A DNA stretch of 64,000 nt. Source: Fimbriimonadia bacterium. GTDB lineage: Bacteria > Armatimonadota > Fimbriimonadia > Fimbriimonadales > JABRVX01. Within the stretch, counting starts at the first letter, position 1. Each line of letters begins with the position of its first letter. The translations under genes were made by a program, and so were the position numbers. Where the stretch lies: NCBI GenBank assembly GCA_039961735.1, contig JABRVX010000009.1, positions 62,001 through 126,000 of the forward strand, in the 5' to 3' direction. Of the stretch, positions 45,411 to 54,473 are shown piece by piece. A model generated the notes under the pieces. That model was not told the DNA's origin. It saw nothing but the letters and a program-made list of their open reading frames with translations, and made no database searches.

Positions 45411-46607
45411 ATGAAAGGTTGCGTCGCCCAGTGCAAGCGATTCTGGCTTTCTGAGACCGAGACTGCGATAGACAGGCACGTGCGAGCGCTGCGCCGACAT
45501 GCGGCCATCGTGTTCGCCCAGCAGAGACGCTTGCGGGCCGACTACCCGTATCCCGTACTCACCCCGCCGTCGAGAGCATCCCGAGGTCTGATCGAGTGGC
45601 TTACCAAGGGCCGACTGATGTCGCCGGCTGTCCGAGATTGGCACTGCCTGGAGTTCCTTTGTCGCGACGTTCGCCTGGTCCATGCACACTTCGCCACCGA
45701 TGGCATCTTCTATTCACGTGCAGCCGAGACAGCCGACGTCCCGATGCTTGTCTCTTGCCACGGCCACGATGTGTATCGCTTCCCCAAGCTCCTGGGCGGA
45801 CTCGGAAGCCGGATGCTCCGGCGGCTGTTCTCGAGAGTCGCGATGATTACCGCCGTGTCGGAGCACATGCGCCGAGCGATCATCTCGCTAGGCTGTCCGC
45901 CGGACAAGGTCAGAACCGTCCGCGTGGGAATTGACCTTACCGGGAGGGAGTTTCGCCCCCCGACGCCTAATCCTCTGCGCATCCGGATTGCCTGTGTAGC
46001 TGGACTGCGACCGAAGAAAGGCATCCCCTATCTCATCGAGGCGTTCGGCAAGGTCGCAGCCGAGCGCCAGGATGCAGAGCTAGTAATTGTGGGGGACGGC
46101 CCGATGCGCTCGAAGATCGAGTACTGCATTGAACGCAACCGCCTGTGGGGCAAGGTCGTGCTAACCGGTGCCCTGCGTCCTGACGAGGTCATGAGGGTGC
46201 TAGACACTGCTCACATCTACGCCCAGCCCAGTGTCACTGCGCCTGACGGCGACCGGGAGGGTATTCCGGCTACGCTGATGGAGGCGATGGCCCGAGGCTT
46301 GCCGGTCATCGCTACCAGGCATTCGGGCATCCCGGAACTCGTGGAGGACGGGGTCAGCGGCATTCTGGTAGACGAACGCGACGGATCAGCGCTTGCAGAA
46401 GCCATGTTGACCCTGATGGAGCGATCGCGAGATTGGGAGACAATGGCACAGGCCGGTCGCGCCTTCATCGAGCGCGAGCACGATCTGACGAAGCAAACCG
46501 CAGTCATCGAGGACCTCTACGACGAACTGCTGACCGTTCACGACAGTGCCGTCGTCATCCCCATCGGCCAGGTGAGGCCGGACGAAGCCTCTCGACCTGC
46601 TGCATAG
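45411..46607 (+). CDS. Family 4 glycosyltransferase (GT-B)
   Basis: 398 residues. N-terminal domain with VHAHFATDGIFYSR and LVSCHGHDVYRF; C-terminal domain with IACVAGLRPKKGIPYLIEAF, ELVIVGDGPMRSKIE, and EGIPATLMEAMARGLPVIAT, in which the first Glu and the second are donor-binding. It resembles exopolysaccharide GT4 enzymes such as the WcaL/AmsK type. Divergent from the BioF2-like gene over about 100 bases; an AGGGGGCAAGG ribosome site precedes the ATG. Confidence 0.85.
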   Translation: MKGCVAQCKRFWLSETETAIDRHVRALRRHAAIVFAQQRRLRADYPYPVLTPPSRASRGLIEWLTKGRLMSPAVRDWHCLEFLCRDVRLVHAHFATDGIFYSRAAETADVPMLVSCHGHDVYRFPKLLGGLGSRMLRRLFSRVAMITAVSEHMRRAIISLGCPPDKVRTVRVGIDLTGREFRPPTPNPLRIRIACVAGLRPKKGIPYLIEAFGKVAAERQDAELVIVGDGPMRSKIEYCIERNRLWGKVVLTGALRPDEVMRVLDTAHIYAQPSVTAPDGDREGIPATLMEAMARGLPVIATRHSGIPELVEDGVSGILVDERDGSALAEAMLTLMERSRDWETMAQAGRAFIEREHDLTKQTAVIEDLYDELLTVHDSAVVIPIGQVRPDEASRPAA

Positions 46608-46668
46608 AGTCTTGGCCTGAAGGAAGCTTCGTGCCGACGGTGAACCACGAGGCGGAGGTATTATCACC

Positions 46669-47766
46669 TTGCCGGTTCACATAGACGACATGCTGCGCGA
46701 CCTGGTGGCACGGGACGCGAGCGACTTGCACATCAAGGCCGGGAAGCGCCCCGTGATGCGCATCCATGGCCAGCTCACGGACACGGACTATCCTGCGCTG
46801 TCTGACACAGAGACCCAGGAGTTCTTGTACAGTATCCTGAACGACGAGCGTCAGCGGCGATACGAAGAGTATCGCGAGTTGGACCTCTCGTACGAGGTCA
46901 AAGGGGTTGCCCGCTTCCGCGTCAATATGTTCTGGCAGCGCGGGAAGCCAGGAGCCGTATTCCGAGTGATCCCGTTCAAGATCCGCACGATCGACGAGCT
47001 GCTGCTTCCGGAAGTGACCAAGAAGATTGCGTTGTTGCCGCGAGGGCTGGTGTTGGTTACGGGCCCGACCGGATGCGGCAAATCCACATCGCTGGCCGCG
47101 ATCATTGACTACATCAACACGAACCGGCGCTGTCACGTGATGACCATCGAGGACCCCATCGAGTATTGGCACGAAGACAAGATGAGCATCATCAACCAGC
47201 GCGAGGCCCACGTGGATACCCACTCCTTCCCGGATGCGCTGCGGCACGTGATGCGCCAGAACCCGGACGTCATCTTGCTCGGCGAGATGCGCGACCTGGA
47301 AACCATCTCGCTGGCAATCACCGCTGCGGAGACCGGGCACCTCGTTTTCTCCACCCTGCACACCGTAGACGCAGCGCAGACGATTGACCGAATCGTGGAC
47401 GTGTTCAACCCCGAGCAGCAGGAGCAGATCCGAACGCAGCTCGCGGTGACCATTCAGGCAATCCTCTCACAGGCTCTTCTCCCTCGAAGGGACATCGCAG
47501 GGCGCGTCGCTGCCTTCGAGGTGATGGTGGCGACCCAGGCGATCCGCTCGCTGATCCGAGACGGCAAAACCCCACAGCTTTACCTCGACATTCAGACCGG
47601 TTCCGAGCACGGCATGCAGACGTTGGACGGCGCGCTGCTGAAGCTGGTCAAGGAAGGACTGGTGGATTACGAGGTTGCACTATCGAAGTCCTCATTCCCG
47701 CAGGAATTCATCAAGCGGGCAAGTACGCTCGGACTAGTAAAGGAGCCCCCCGGTGCAGTCAATTGA
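46669..47766 (+). CDS. pilT: Type IV pilus retraction ATPase PilT, copy 1
   Basis: 365 residues from TTG 46669, placed nine bases after GGAGG. MLRDLVARDASDLHIKAGKR opens the PAS-like N2 domain, followed by Walker A GPTGCGKSTSLAAI, the Asp box TIEDPIEYWHEDK, Walker B ILLGEMRDLETI and the His box LVFSTLHTVDAAQTIDRI. A PilT-type AIRNLIRE-like motif (AIRSLIRDGK) supports a retraction rather than an extension ATPase. It drives pilus depolymerisation for twitching. It overlaps a second pilT by 14 bases; no other pilus gene is in the window. Confidence 0.9.
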   Translation: MPVHIDDMLRDLVARDASDLHIKAGKRPVMRIHGQLTDTDYPALSDTETQEFLYSILNDERQRRYEEYRELDLSYEVKGVARFRVNMFWQRGKPGAVFRVIPFKIRTIDELLLPEVTKKIALLPRGLVLVTGPTGCGKSTSLAAIIDYINTNRRCHVMTIEDPIEYWHEDKMSIINQREAHVDTHSFPDALRHVMRQNPDVILLGEMRDLETISLAITAAETGHLVFSTLHTVDAAQTIDRIVDVFNPEQQEQIRTQLAVTIQAILSQALLPRRDIAGRVAAFEVMVATQAIRSLIRDGKTPQLYLDIQTGSEHGMQTLDGALLKLVKEGLVDYEVALSKSSFPQEFIKRASTLGLVKEPPGAVN

Positions 47767-48961
47767 CGACCTATTGCGATACACGGTCGAGCACGACGCC
47801 TCCGACCTGCATCTGAAGGCCGACTCCACTCCCTATGTGCGTATCTATGGCGACCTGTACCCGGTCGGCGAGAAGACCTTCACCTCGGAAGAGCACACCG
47901 CCATGATCCGGGATATCCTGACGGAGCATCAGTGGCTGCAGTTCGAGCACGATCTGGAGCTGGACTTCGCGCACGAGATTCCAGGGCTCGCCCGATTCCG
48001 AGGCAACATCTATCAGCAGCGCAACCGCATTCAGGCCGCGTTTCGCGTCATCCCGCTGCGCATCCAGACGCTGGAGGAATTGCAAGCTCCCAAGGTGTGC
48101 GAGTACTTTGCCACTCGTCCTCGTGGCTTCGTGTTGGTGACCGGGCCTGCAGGGTCGGGGAAGTCCACGACGCAGGCGGCCATGATCCACCTGATCAACC
48201 ACACGCAGGCACAGCACATCGTTACCGTCGAGGACCCCATAGAGTTCGTCCACGAGGATGCGCGCTCGCACATTAACCAGCGCGAAGTGGGGCACGACAC
48301 GAAGTCCTTCGCAAACGCCCTGAAGTTCGTGCTCCGTCAAGACCCGGACGTGATCCTCGTGGGTGAGATGAGAGACCTGGAAACCATCCACCTCGCCATC
48401 ACCGCTGCGGAGACAGGACACCTCGTGTTCGGTACTTTGCATACGGTGGACGCCGTGCAGACCGTGGACCGCGTGATTGACGTGTTCCCGATGCACCAAC
48501 AGCAGCAGGTCCGGATGCAGCTCTCGGTCAACCTGGTGGGGGTCATCTCGCAGACGCTGATCAAGCGGGCCGACGGCAAGGGAAGGATCGCCGCATTCGA
48601 GACCCTGGTTGCCACTCCTGCCGTGCGCAACCTGATACGCGAGAACAAGAGCTTCCAGATCGGCTCCATCATCCAGACCGGCGCACGCCAGGGAATGCAG
48701 ACGCTCGACCAGAGCATTGCCAAACTGGTTCGGGCGGGTCTCGTCACTCAGGATGATGGGTATGCGAAGTCGAAGGACCCCGGCGAGTTCATGCGGCTGA
48801 TTCAGAGTTTCGGCGATCAGCCTGGGCCGCAGCCTCCGCAATCGGGTCAGCCCTCCGGCCCTCCCCGACCGCAAGGCGGAGTCCCCGGCCAACCGAATCG
48901 CCCCTCGGTCGGCGGGTACCGACCTCCTGACCAGCAGGGTGGCCCGGGCCAGGGGAAGTAG
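47753..48961 (+). CDS. pilT2: PilT-family ATPase, copy 2, with proline-rich tail
   Basis: 402 residues from GTG 47753. DDLLRYTVEHDASDLHLKAD, Walker A GPAGSGKSTTQAAMI, Asp box TVEDPIEFVHEDA, Walker B ILVGEMRDLETI and the motif AVRNLIRENK are all intact. The last 40 or so residues are Gly/Pro/Gln-rich (QPGPQPPQSGQPSGPPRPQG), absent from copy 1. Tandem pilT-pilU pairs are common in Proteobacteria; this second copy may play a PilU-like part, but the two here are similar enough that hetero-hexamers are possible. It converges on a GH78 gene. Confidence 0.88.
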   Translation: MQSIDDLLRYTVEHDASDLHLKADSTPYVRIYGDLYPVGEKTFTSEEHTAMIRDILTEHQWLQFEHDLELDFAHEIPGLARFRGNIYQQRNRIQAAFRVIPLRIQTLEELQAPKVCEYFATRPRGFVLVTGPAGSGKSTTQAAMIHLINHTQAQHIVTVEDPIEFVHEDARSHINQREVGHDTKSFANALKFVLRQDPDVILVGEMRDLETIHLAITAAETGHLVFGTLHTVDAVQTVDRVIDVFPMHQQQQVRMQLSVNLVGVISQTLIKRADGKGRIAAFETLVATPAVRNLIRENKSFQIGSIIQTGARQGMQTLDQSIAKLVRAGLVTQDDGYAKSKDPGEFMRLIQSFGDQPGPQPPQSGQPSGPPRPQGGVPGQPNRPSVGGYRPPDQQGGPGQGK

Positions 48962-49030
48962 GGACCAGGCAGCAGGAGTACGACCCGCCAGCACCGAGCC
49001 TCCGGGCGGATAGAGGCAGATGTTCTGAGC

Positions 49031-52000
49031 TCACTTCGCTGCCGTGAAGCTGTACTCCCCGGCCCGAACCCTGCACACCGCGGCACCGGCGATGGGATCG
49101 AGAGCCTTCACACCCGGCGCCTCGCTGAAGGGCCTGCCCGAAATGCGCGCGCTCGCGGGGTCACTCGTCGGCACGTACACCGTCGCTTCGCACCCCGCCG
49201 GCACGGTCACCCGCATCTCGAACTGGCCGTCAACCAAGCTCCATCTCACTCGAATCGGCCCGCGGATCGATCGGTATTCCGCCGTCGCCGTCGTGAGCGA
49301 GCCTCCCGGTACCGGCCGAATCTCGAACCGCCTCATCGCGTCGCCGTCCTCTATAACTCGGATGCCCGCCACTGCCTCGACCAGCCACTCGCCAATGCAC
49401 CCGAAGGCATAGTGGTTGAAGGAGTTCATGCCAGGGTTCTGAAAACCGCGGCCGGCAACATACCCATCCCAACGCTCCCAGATGGTGGTTGCGCCTTGCT
49501 CGATGGGGTAGCGCCAAGAGGGTGGCGTGCGGTTGTTCAGCAGCTTGTACGCCACATCGGTATACCCCCGCGCCACCAGTTGCCTCATCAGACAGCGCGT
49601 CGCGTGGAAGCCGGTGGAGAGGTGTCCGCCGTATGCCTCGATAGCCGCCAGCAGGTGCTCCACGGCTTTGGGCCGCAGCTCCTCGGGCAACAGGTCGAAC
49701 TCGAGGGCGATTGCGTATCCGGCCTGTGTGTCACCGAGGATCTTTCCGTCCGGCTGCACGTACTGCTGCACGAAGGCTTCCTGCACTTTGCGCCAGGCCG
49801 CTTCGTACCGTTTCTCCTCGTCGGGCTTCCCGAGAACCCCCGCCATCTTGCCGAGCAGGCGTGTGCTCTGTGCGAGGAACGCGGTGGCGAAGGCCTCCTT
49901 CGGCATCTCGCCTGTCACCTTCGGCATGTCCGGCAGCACAAGCGTGTCAGAGTTCAGCCAGTCACCGTAGTCGTTACCGCGCAAGTTCCGCCAGATGCCG
50001 TCCGGATTATTGGAGTGCACGAACTCCACCCACTTCTTCGCGGCATCGTATTGCTCGGCGAGTAGCCGCTTGTCGCCATAACGAACGTAGGCACTCCACG
50101 GTACGAACACCCCGGCATCCGCCCACGCCGGAGCTCCAGAGAAGCGGTGATTCGGATCGTACGGGTGGGGCGAGACGTCTCCGAACCGTCCGTCTCGGGC
50201 CTGGGCCTCGCGCACGTCTCTCAGCCACTTGGTGAAGAACGCTGCCATGTCCATGTTGAACATGGCCGTTTCGGCGAACGCCAGAATATCCCCCATCCAG
50301 CCGAGCCGCTCGTCCCGTTGTGGACAGTCGGTGGGCACGCTATGCATGTTGCTGCGCTGCGTCCAAAGCACGTTCTGCATCAGGCGGTTCAGCTGCGGGT
50401 CCGAGCACGAGAACTCCAGCGTCTCCATAGGGTTGGAGTGGACCACGCACGCCGTGATCTCGGGAGCCTCTGCCAAGCCCGCCACTTCGACGTACCGGAA
50501 GCCGTGATAGGTGAACCTTGGTTCAAACACCTCTCGTCCGCCGCCGCGGAAGATATACACATCTTGTTGGGCTGCAGTCCGCAGGTTCGTGGTGTACAGG
50601 CCGCCGTTCTCATCCCTCATTTCACCATGGCGCAGCGTCACCTGGGTTCCGGCAGGAGCACTCGCTGACATCCGGCACCAACCGGTCAGGTTCTGCCCGA
50701 AGTCTACGAGAAAGCTGTAAGGACCGAGCCGGGCGACCGATTGCGGCCTAACCTCTTGAGCCACGCGTATCGGCTCGTTCGGCTGCGGAGACATCCGAAC
50801 GTCGGGCCGTGCCAGCGCCACCGGGCCCCACGCACTATCGTCGAAACCCGCAATTGTCCAACCAGGCATCTCTCGCCGAGCATCATAGGACACGCCGTCC
50901 AACAAGTCGGCGAGGCGCCACGGCCCTTCTCGCGTACAGCGCCAACTCTCATCCGTCGCAATCGTCTCACGCCTTCCGTCCGCGAGTTCGAGCTCGATCT
51001 GGACAAACAGTGCCGGTGTCGGTCCGTAGATTCTCCTCGGAGGACCATCCGGCACTATCCCGGCCAAGCCGAGCCGTCCCGCGTACCATCCGTCTGCAAC
51101 GACGGCGCCAATCGCGTTCCCACCCGCGCTCAGCAGGTCAGTGACGTCGTAGGCCTGATACTGCACGCGCTGTCTGTAGTCCGTCCACTCCGGCGCTAGC
51201 ATCCGATCTCCCACGCGCTTGCCATTGACGAATAGCTCGTAGATGCCGAGCGCCGACACGTACGCCATCGCGCGCACTGGCGCGGCATCCAGGCTCACCT
51301 CGCGCCGAAACATCGGTATGGGCAAGGGTTCGGTGCCGAGTGGTCCGTGTGAGAGTAGGTCCCCATCTACCAGGAACTCACTCTTCCAGTGCGGGTCCTC
51401 CAGAGCATGGATGGACCAGACCTGGGCACCCTCCGAGACTACGGTATCGCCGTTCAGCACCTGTAGCTCGGCAAGGGCGAACGCAAACTCCGCTGGGCCG
51501 CGGCCCGCTAGCCTCGTCACTTGTAGCTTGACGTACCGGCAGTTGACGGCCGGGAAGCGGTACGTCTGGGCCTGATCGCCGGGGTTCGGGATGTCCTGCC
51601 CGGTCTCGTCCAGCACGATGTCCGAGCGTTTGAAGTCTTCTTCATCGCTGATGATGATGCGGAACCTGACCGGATAGAGAAAGCCGGGTGTGTCCTGCCA
51701 GTCGAAAGGTCGCGCAGGGAACAATCGCACGCCATCCACTCGCTCGGGCCGACCTAGGGCGATGGTAACCTCCTGCGTCGTGTCGGGGTTCCCCACCAAC
51801 TGCGTGTGAAAGCCGTTCCGAGCTGGCCTGTACTCCGGCACTGGCGTTGGCTCGATGACCCACTTGCCCTTCCAATCGCCGGGTTGGAGGAGACCCATGG
51901 CCCAACGGGCAGGGGCACTCCATTCCGATTTCCGCCCGGCCTCGTCCCAAATGCGGACCCGCCACCAGCAGACCTGACGAGACTGTAACGGCTTGCCACC

Positions 52001-52273
52001 GTACTCGATGTGGATGCTCTCGGGCGAGTCCACCTTGCCCGAGTCCCACAGATCGGCTATGCCGCTCCGCAAAGCCTCCAGTCTCCCAGCGACCTGGACC
52101 TGATATGCAGATTGACTCTCGCCTGCCGGTATCCAGTACAAGCGCGGTCTGGCGGAAACCACCGCCAGAGGCTCGGGCAGGTACTCACAGCGAAGGCTCG
52201 TCGGCGCACCAGGTGGGGAAGTGGTTTGGGCAGTCATGACGACTCCTAATAGCGCAATCAAGGGCTGAAGCAC
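49031..52273 (-). CDS. GH78 alpha-L-rhamnosidase, secreted
   Basis: 1080 residues from GTG 52273 with GAGG upstream. A short N-terminal hydrophobic stretch (MLQPLIALLGVVMTA) acts as a likely signal sequence. N-terminal Fn3-like and beta domains (PRLYWIPAGESQSAYQVQVA), then RVGDRMLAPEWTDYRQRVQY and the barrel with TDCPQRDERLGWMGDILAFA, whose acidic residues are the catalytic site of the family; a C-terminal beta domain follows (YAFGCIGEWLVEAVAGI). Hydrolyses terminal alpha-L-rhamnose from plant or bacterial polysaccharide. An inserted domain around 120-240 looks like a discoidin-type carbohydrate-binding module. It has a different active-site motif from the 34.7 kb copy. Confidence 0.87.
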   Translation of the reverse strand: MLQPLIALLGVVMTAQTTSPPGAPTSLRCEYLPEPLAVVSARPRLYWIPAGESQSAYQVQVAGRLEALRSGIADLWDSGKVDSPESIHIEYGGKPLQSRQVCWWRVRIWDEAGRKSEWSAPARWAMGLLQPGDWKGKWVIEPTPVPEYRPARNGFHTQLVGNPDTTQEVTIALGRPERVDGVRLFPARPFDWQDTPGFLYPVRFRIIISDEEDFKRSDIVLDETGQDIPNPGDQAQTYRFPAVNCRYVKLQVTRLAGRGPAEFAFALAELQVLNGDTVVSEGAQVWSIHALEDPHWKSEFLVDGDLLSHGPLGTEPLPIPMFRREVSLDAAPVRAMAYVSALGIYELFVNGKRVGDRMLAPEWTDYRQRVQYQAYDVTDLLSAGGNAIGAVVADGWYAGRLGLAGIVPDGPPRRIYGPTPALFVQIELELADGRRETIATDESWRCTREGPWRLADLLDGVSYDARREMPGWTIAGFDDSAWGPVALARPDVRMSPQPNEPIRVAQEVRPQSVARLGPYSFLVDFGQNLTGWCRMSASAPAGTQVTLRHGEMRDENGGLYTTNLRTAAQQDVYIFRGGGREVFEPRFTYHGFRYVEVAGLAEAPEITACVVHSNPMETLEFSCSDPQLNRLMQNVLWTQRSNMHSVPTDCPQRDERLGWMGDILAFAETAMFNMDMAAFFTKWLRDVREAQARDGRFGDVSPHPYDPNHRFSGAPAWADAGVFVPWSAYVRYGDKRLLAEQYDAAKKWVEFVHSNNPDGIWRNLRGNDYGDWLNSDTLVLPDMPKVTGEMPKEAFATAFLAQSTRLLGKMAGVLGKPDEEKRYEAAWRKVQEAFVQQYVQPDGKILGDTQAGYAIALEFDLLPEELRPKAVEHLLAAIEAYGGHLSTGFHATRCLMRQLVARGYTDVAYKLLNNRTPPSWRYPIEQGATTIWERWDGYVAGRGFQNPGMNSFNHYAFGCIGEWLVEAVAGIRVIEDGDAMRRFEIRPVPGGSLTTATAEYRSIRGPIRVRWSLVDGQFEMRVTVPAGCEATVYVPTSDPASARISGRPFSEAPGVKALDPIAGAAVCRVRAGEYSFTAAK

Positions 52274-52354
52274 TTTGCAACCTCGCCCTCGACTTCGACG
52301 CGATAATGGGGCTCCCTTCGTGCCCCCGCGTGTTGCCCCCCAAAGTCCGAGATT

Positions 52355-53296
52355 CTAACTGCCGGGAGGTGCAGCCTGCAGTAAGCCGTCCAGCGCCCGC
52401 CGCAGGTCGTCCACGCTGAAGATGGCGATCGCGCCAACATCATGCAGTGCCGCGAGATAGCTCCTAGAACATCTTCCGCCTACCAGAATCGGATAGTCGG
52501 CGCCGACGCAAGCTCGGAGGGCGCGCAGCTCGTTCACGGTAAAAGGGTCGTCCGGCGGATAAGAGATGCTCAGAGCGATAGCTCGCGCTCTCGACTGCTC
52601 GGCGGTAGCGGCCAGCTCGGTGGCCGGAGTGCTGGCTCCCAGGTACACCACGCGCCAGCCCCAAGCGGTTGCGAGCAGCGATGCGGACAGTGCGCCGATT
52701 TCGTGCAGTTGCCCGGCAGGAGTGCCGGTCACTAGGACTGGAGCGCCAGGCGCAGGTCGACTCTCCTCCAACAACCCACCGAGAAACGTCCGAACGACCG
52801 ACGAGGCCACGTGCTCCTGTCCGACCCGTACATGCCCTTCTGCCCACGATTCGCCAATCCACTCCATCAGCGGGGCGATCACCTGGGAGACGAGAATAGG
52901 GCGGCTTAGGGCGACGGCAGCTCGCCGAAGGCCCCGTTCCAAACCTTCCGGGTCAAGATCTGCTACAGCATCCTTGCATCGCTGGAGAAGGTCGCCTGCG
53001 TCCGACGAGAGTGTCTCCTTGGCCGGGAGACTGCTCACGGAGCGGGCCGTTCGGGCCAACTCCCTCAAGGTCTCGGTAGGCAGACGGGCGATTTGACCTA
53101 TGCTGTGTCCCGCAGCGACGGCATCGCGCAGCAGGGCGAGGCGCTCGAGGTCCTGGTCGGAGTAGAGACGACGGTTGGTCCCCGTGCGGACCGGATCCAC
53201 AGCGGCATACCGCCTCTCCCACATGCGGATCAGGTGGTGCGACAGCCCCGTCGCCCGCGATATCGCACGAATCGTATACATGGGTTCGTCGGGCAT
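52355..53296 (-). CDS. CarH-like B12-dependent MerR-family photoreceptor regulator
   Basis: 313 residues. MerR DNA-binding domain at 1-70 (YTIRAISRATGLSHHLIRMW, then ERRYAAVDP), a helical bundle about 100-175, and a cobalamin-binding Rossmann domain from about 185. The diagnostic Wx9EH is present (W151, E161, H162) and the lower axial His is H198 in GQLHEIG. In CarH, adenosylcobalamin makes a DNA-bound tetramer, and light breaks it apart, relieving repression. The 53296 ATG sits six bases from TAATAT with no leader; an ATG at 53281 is the alternative. It is divergent from a fasciclin operon, not from carotenoid genes. Light response is inferred from motifs. Confidence 0.85.
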   Translation of the reverse strand: MPDEPMYTIRAISRATGLSHHLIRMWERRYAAVDPVRTGTNRRLYSDQDLERLALLRDAVAAGHSIGQIARLPTETLRELARTARSVSSLPAKETLSSDAGDLLQRCKDAVADLDPEGLERGLRRAAVALSRPILVSQVIAPLMEWIGESWAEGHVRVGQEHVASSVVRTFLGGLLEESRPAPGAPVLVTGTPAGQLHEIGALSASLLATAWGWRVVYLGASTPATELAATAEQSRARAIALSISYPPDDPFTVNELRALRACVGADYPILVGGRCSRSYLAALHDVGAIAIFSVDDLRRALDGLLQAAPPGS

Positions 53297-53302
53297 GCCT
53301 CC

Positions 53303-53331
53303 ATATTACTCGGCCGTCTAGATTTTGTCAA
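53303..53331 (-). promoter_or_regulatory. carH promoter, predicted leaderless
   Basis: Minus strand TTGACA (53326-53331), 17-base spacer, TAATAT (53303-53308); six bases later the ATG at 53296. Within it, TCGTTGACA and ATCTAGACG, 11 bases apart, resemble the repeats at the divergent promoter, so autoregulation is possible. Confidence 0.65.
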
Positions 53332-53439
53332 CGATCATCTTCCTCGCAATGGCGCCGGCTTCTTGTCGCTCATGGCGCCCGGTGAGGGAAAGCCAGCAAT
53401 GCACCCCGGCCAGAAGGCTGGGAGAGTGGCCGACGAAAA

Positions 53440-53493
53440 AAGTAGAAAAAATATAGACAGGACCTTGACAAACTTTTAGCGATGCTATATAAT
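53440..53493 (+). promoter_or_regulatory. Consensus promoter with 11-bp-spaced repeats, candidate CarH operator
   Basis: TTGACA (53465-53470), 17 bases, TATAAT (53488-53493): a perfect sigma-70 promoter for the DUF378-fasciclin operon. Three 9-mers fit AnnTnnA(C/A)A with an 11-base period: AAGTAGAAA (53440-53448), ATATAGACA (53451-53459), ACCTTGACA (53462-53470). CarH-type tetramers are known to bind such 11-bp direct repeats over the -35 box; I quote that from memory. The A-tracts may also act as an UP element. Confidence 0.6.
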
Positions 53494-53578
53494 TCGCCTC
53501 GTCAGTTCGCTGCAGCGGCGCACGACCCCGGGCGCTCGATGCAGCCGAGAAAAACATCGCGCACAGGAGACGCAAGAA

Positions 53579-53800
53579 ATGAAGACACTAGACGTTATCG
53601 CAGCCATTCTACTAGTCATCGGCGGCCTCAATTGGGGCTTGGTCGGCGTCATGCAGTTCGACCTCGTTGCCACTCTGTTCGGCGAAGGCTCCATCCTGAG
53701 CCGCATCGTGTACAGCCTCGTCGGTCTCAGCGCCCTGTATCAGGGACTGCAGTGGAAGGCCATCCAGACCCGTTGGAACGTCGCGCCCTCTATGGGCTAG
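53579..53800 (+). CDS. DUF378 small membrane protein
   Basis: 73 residues, two membrane helices. The family signature is [20 protein letters not shown] followed by [17 protein letters not shown]. Function is unknown; it is common beside stress genes. A clear AGGAGA ribosome site precedes the ATG. It is the first gene of the operon controlled by the consensus promoter, with an approximately 80-base leader, and is followed by two fasciclin genes. Confidence 0.85.
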   Translation: MKTLDVIAAILLVIGGLNWGLVGVMQFDLVATLFGEGSILSRIVYSLVGLSALYQGLQWKAIQTRWNVAPSMG

Positions 53801-53852
53801 CCCCGACTCGAATCACGCAACCAACATCAACCAAAGCACAGGAGGAAAACCA

Positions 53853-54404
53853 ATGACCAACTCAGCCACCAAATTCGGGATTCTCGTTTTCGCATCAATC
53901 GCGGCAGTCACCGTCAGTCTCGTTCCGCCCGCAAACGCGGACAGCTCTTGCTCCTCAGGCGGCATGAAAAACGTTGCCTATGCGCCCGACGCGAAGAAGG
54001 ACATCGTGGACACCGCGATCGCTGCCGGCAACTTCAAGACGCTCGTCGCGGCCGTCCAGAAGGCCGGTCTGGTCGAGACCCTGAAGGGTGACGGCCCGTT
54101 CACCGTGTTCGCTCCGACGGATGAGGCCTTCGCAAAGGTTCCGAAGGCCACGCTCGACGCTCTGCTCAACGACAAGGCGAAGCTGACGCAGGTGTTGACC
54201 TACCACGTCGTTGCCGGCTCGGTCAAAGCCAGTGACGTCGTCAAGCTAAAGTCCGCCAAGACCGTGAATGGTCAGTCTCTGAGCATCTCCGCTACTAAGA
54301 ACGGCGTCAAGGTCGGTAATGCCAAGGTTCTCAAGACTGACATCTCGGCTTCGAACGGTGTCATTCACGTGATTGACACCGTGCTGCTTCCCAAGTTCAA
54401 GTAA
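53853..54404 (+). CDS. Secreted fasciclin-domain protein
   Basis: 183 residues. A signal peptide (residues about 1-29, [16 protein letters not shown]) precedes one fasciclin (FAS1) domain: [53 protein letters not shown] and [11 protein letters not shown], the usual H1 and H2 boxes. FAS1 domains mediate surface adhesion or bind small hydrophobic molecules; some cyanobacterial and orange-carotenoid-related systems use them as carotenoid binders. With CarH control such a light-protection role is tempting but unproven. ACAGGAGGAAAA precedes the ATG. Confidence 0.9.
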   Translation: MTNSATKFGILVFASIAAVTVSLVPPANADSSCSSGGMKNVAYAPDAKKDIVDTAIAAGNFKTLVAAVQKAGLVETLKGDGPFTVFAPTDEAFAKVPKATLDALLNDKAKLTQVLTYHVVAGSVKASDVVKLKSAKTVNGQSLSISATKNGVKVGNAKVLKTDISASNGVIHVIDTVLLPKFK

Positions 54405-54414
54405 TCGCATCATC

Positions 54415-54439
54415 GGGGGCGGTTGTTCTGGCCGCCCCC
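54415..54439 (+). terminator. Intercistronic hairpin between the two fasciclin genes
   Basis: GGGGGCGG (54415-54422) and CCGCCCCC (54432-54439) with a nine-base loop. There is no T tract and the gene order continues, so partial termination or RNA stabilisation is more likely than full termination. Confidence 0.45.
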
Positions 54440-54473
54440 CGGAAGAAACCTAAGTACAGAAAGGAATCGCAGA

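Noticed and set aside
47771-48994. 407-residue minus-strand open frame
   Set aside because: Antisense to the second pilT gene; high-GC codon structure keeps the opposite frame open.
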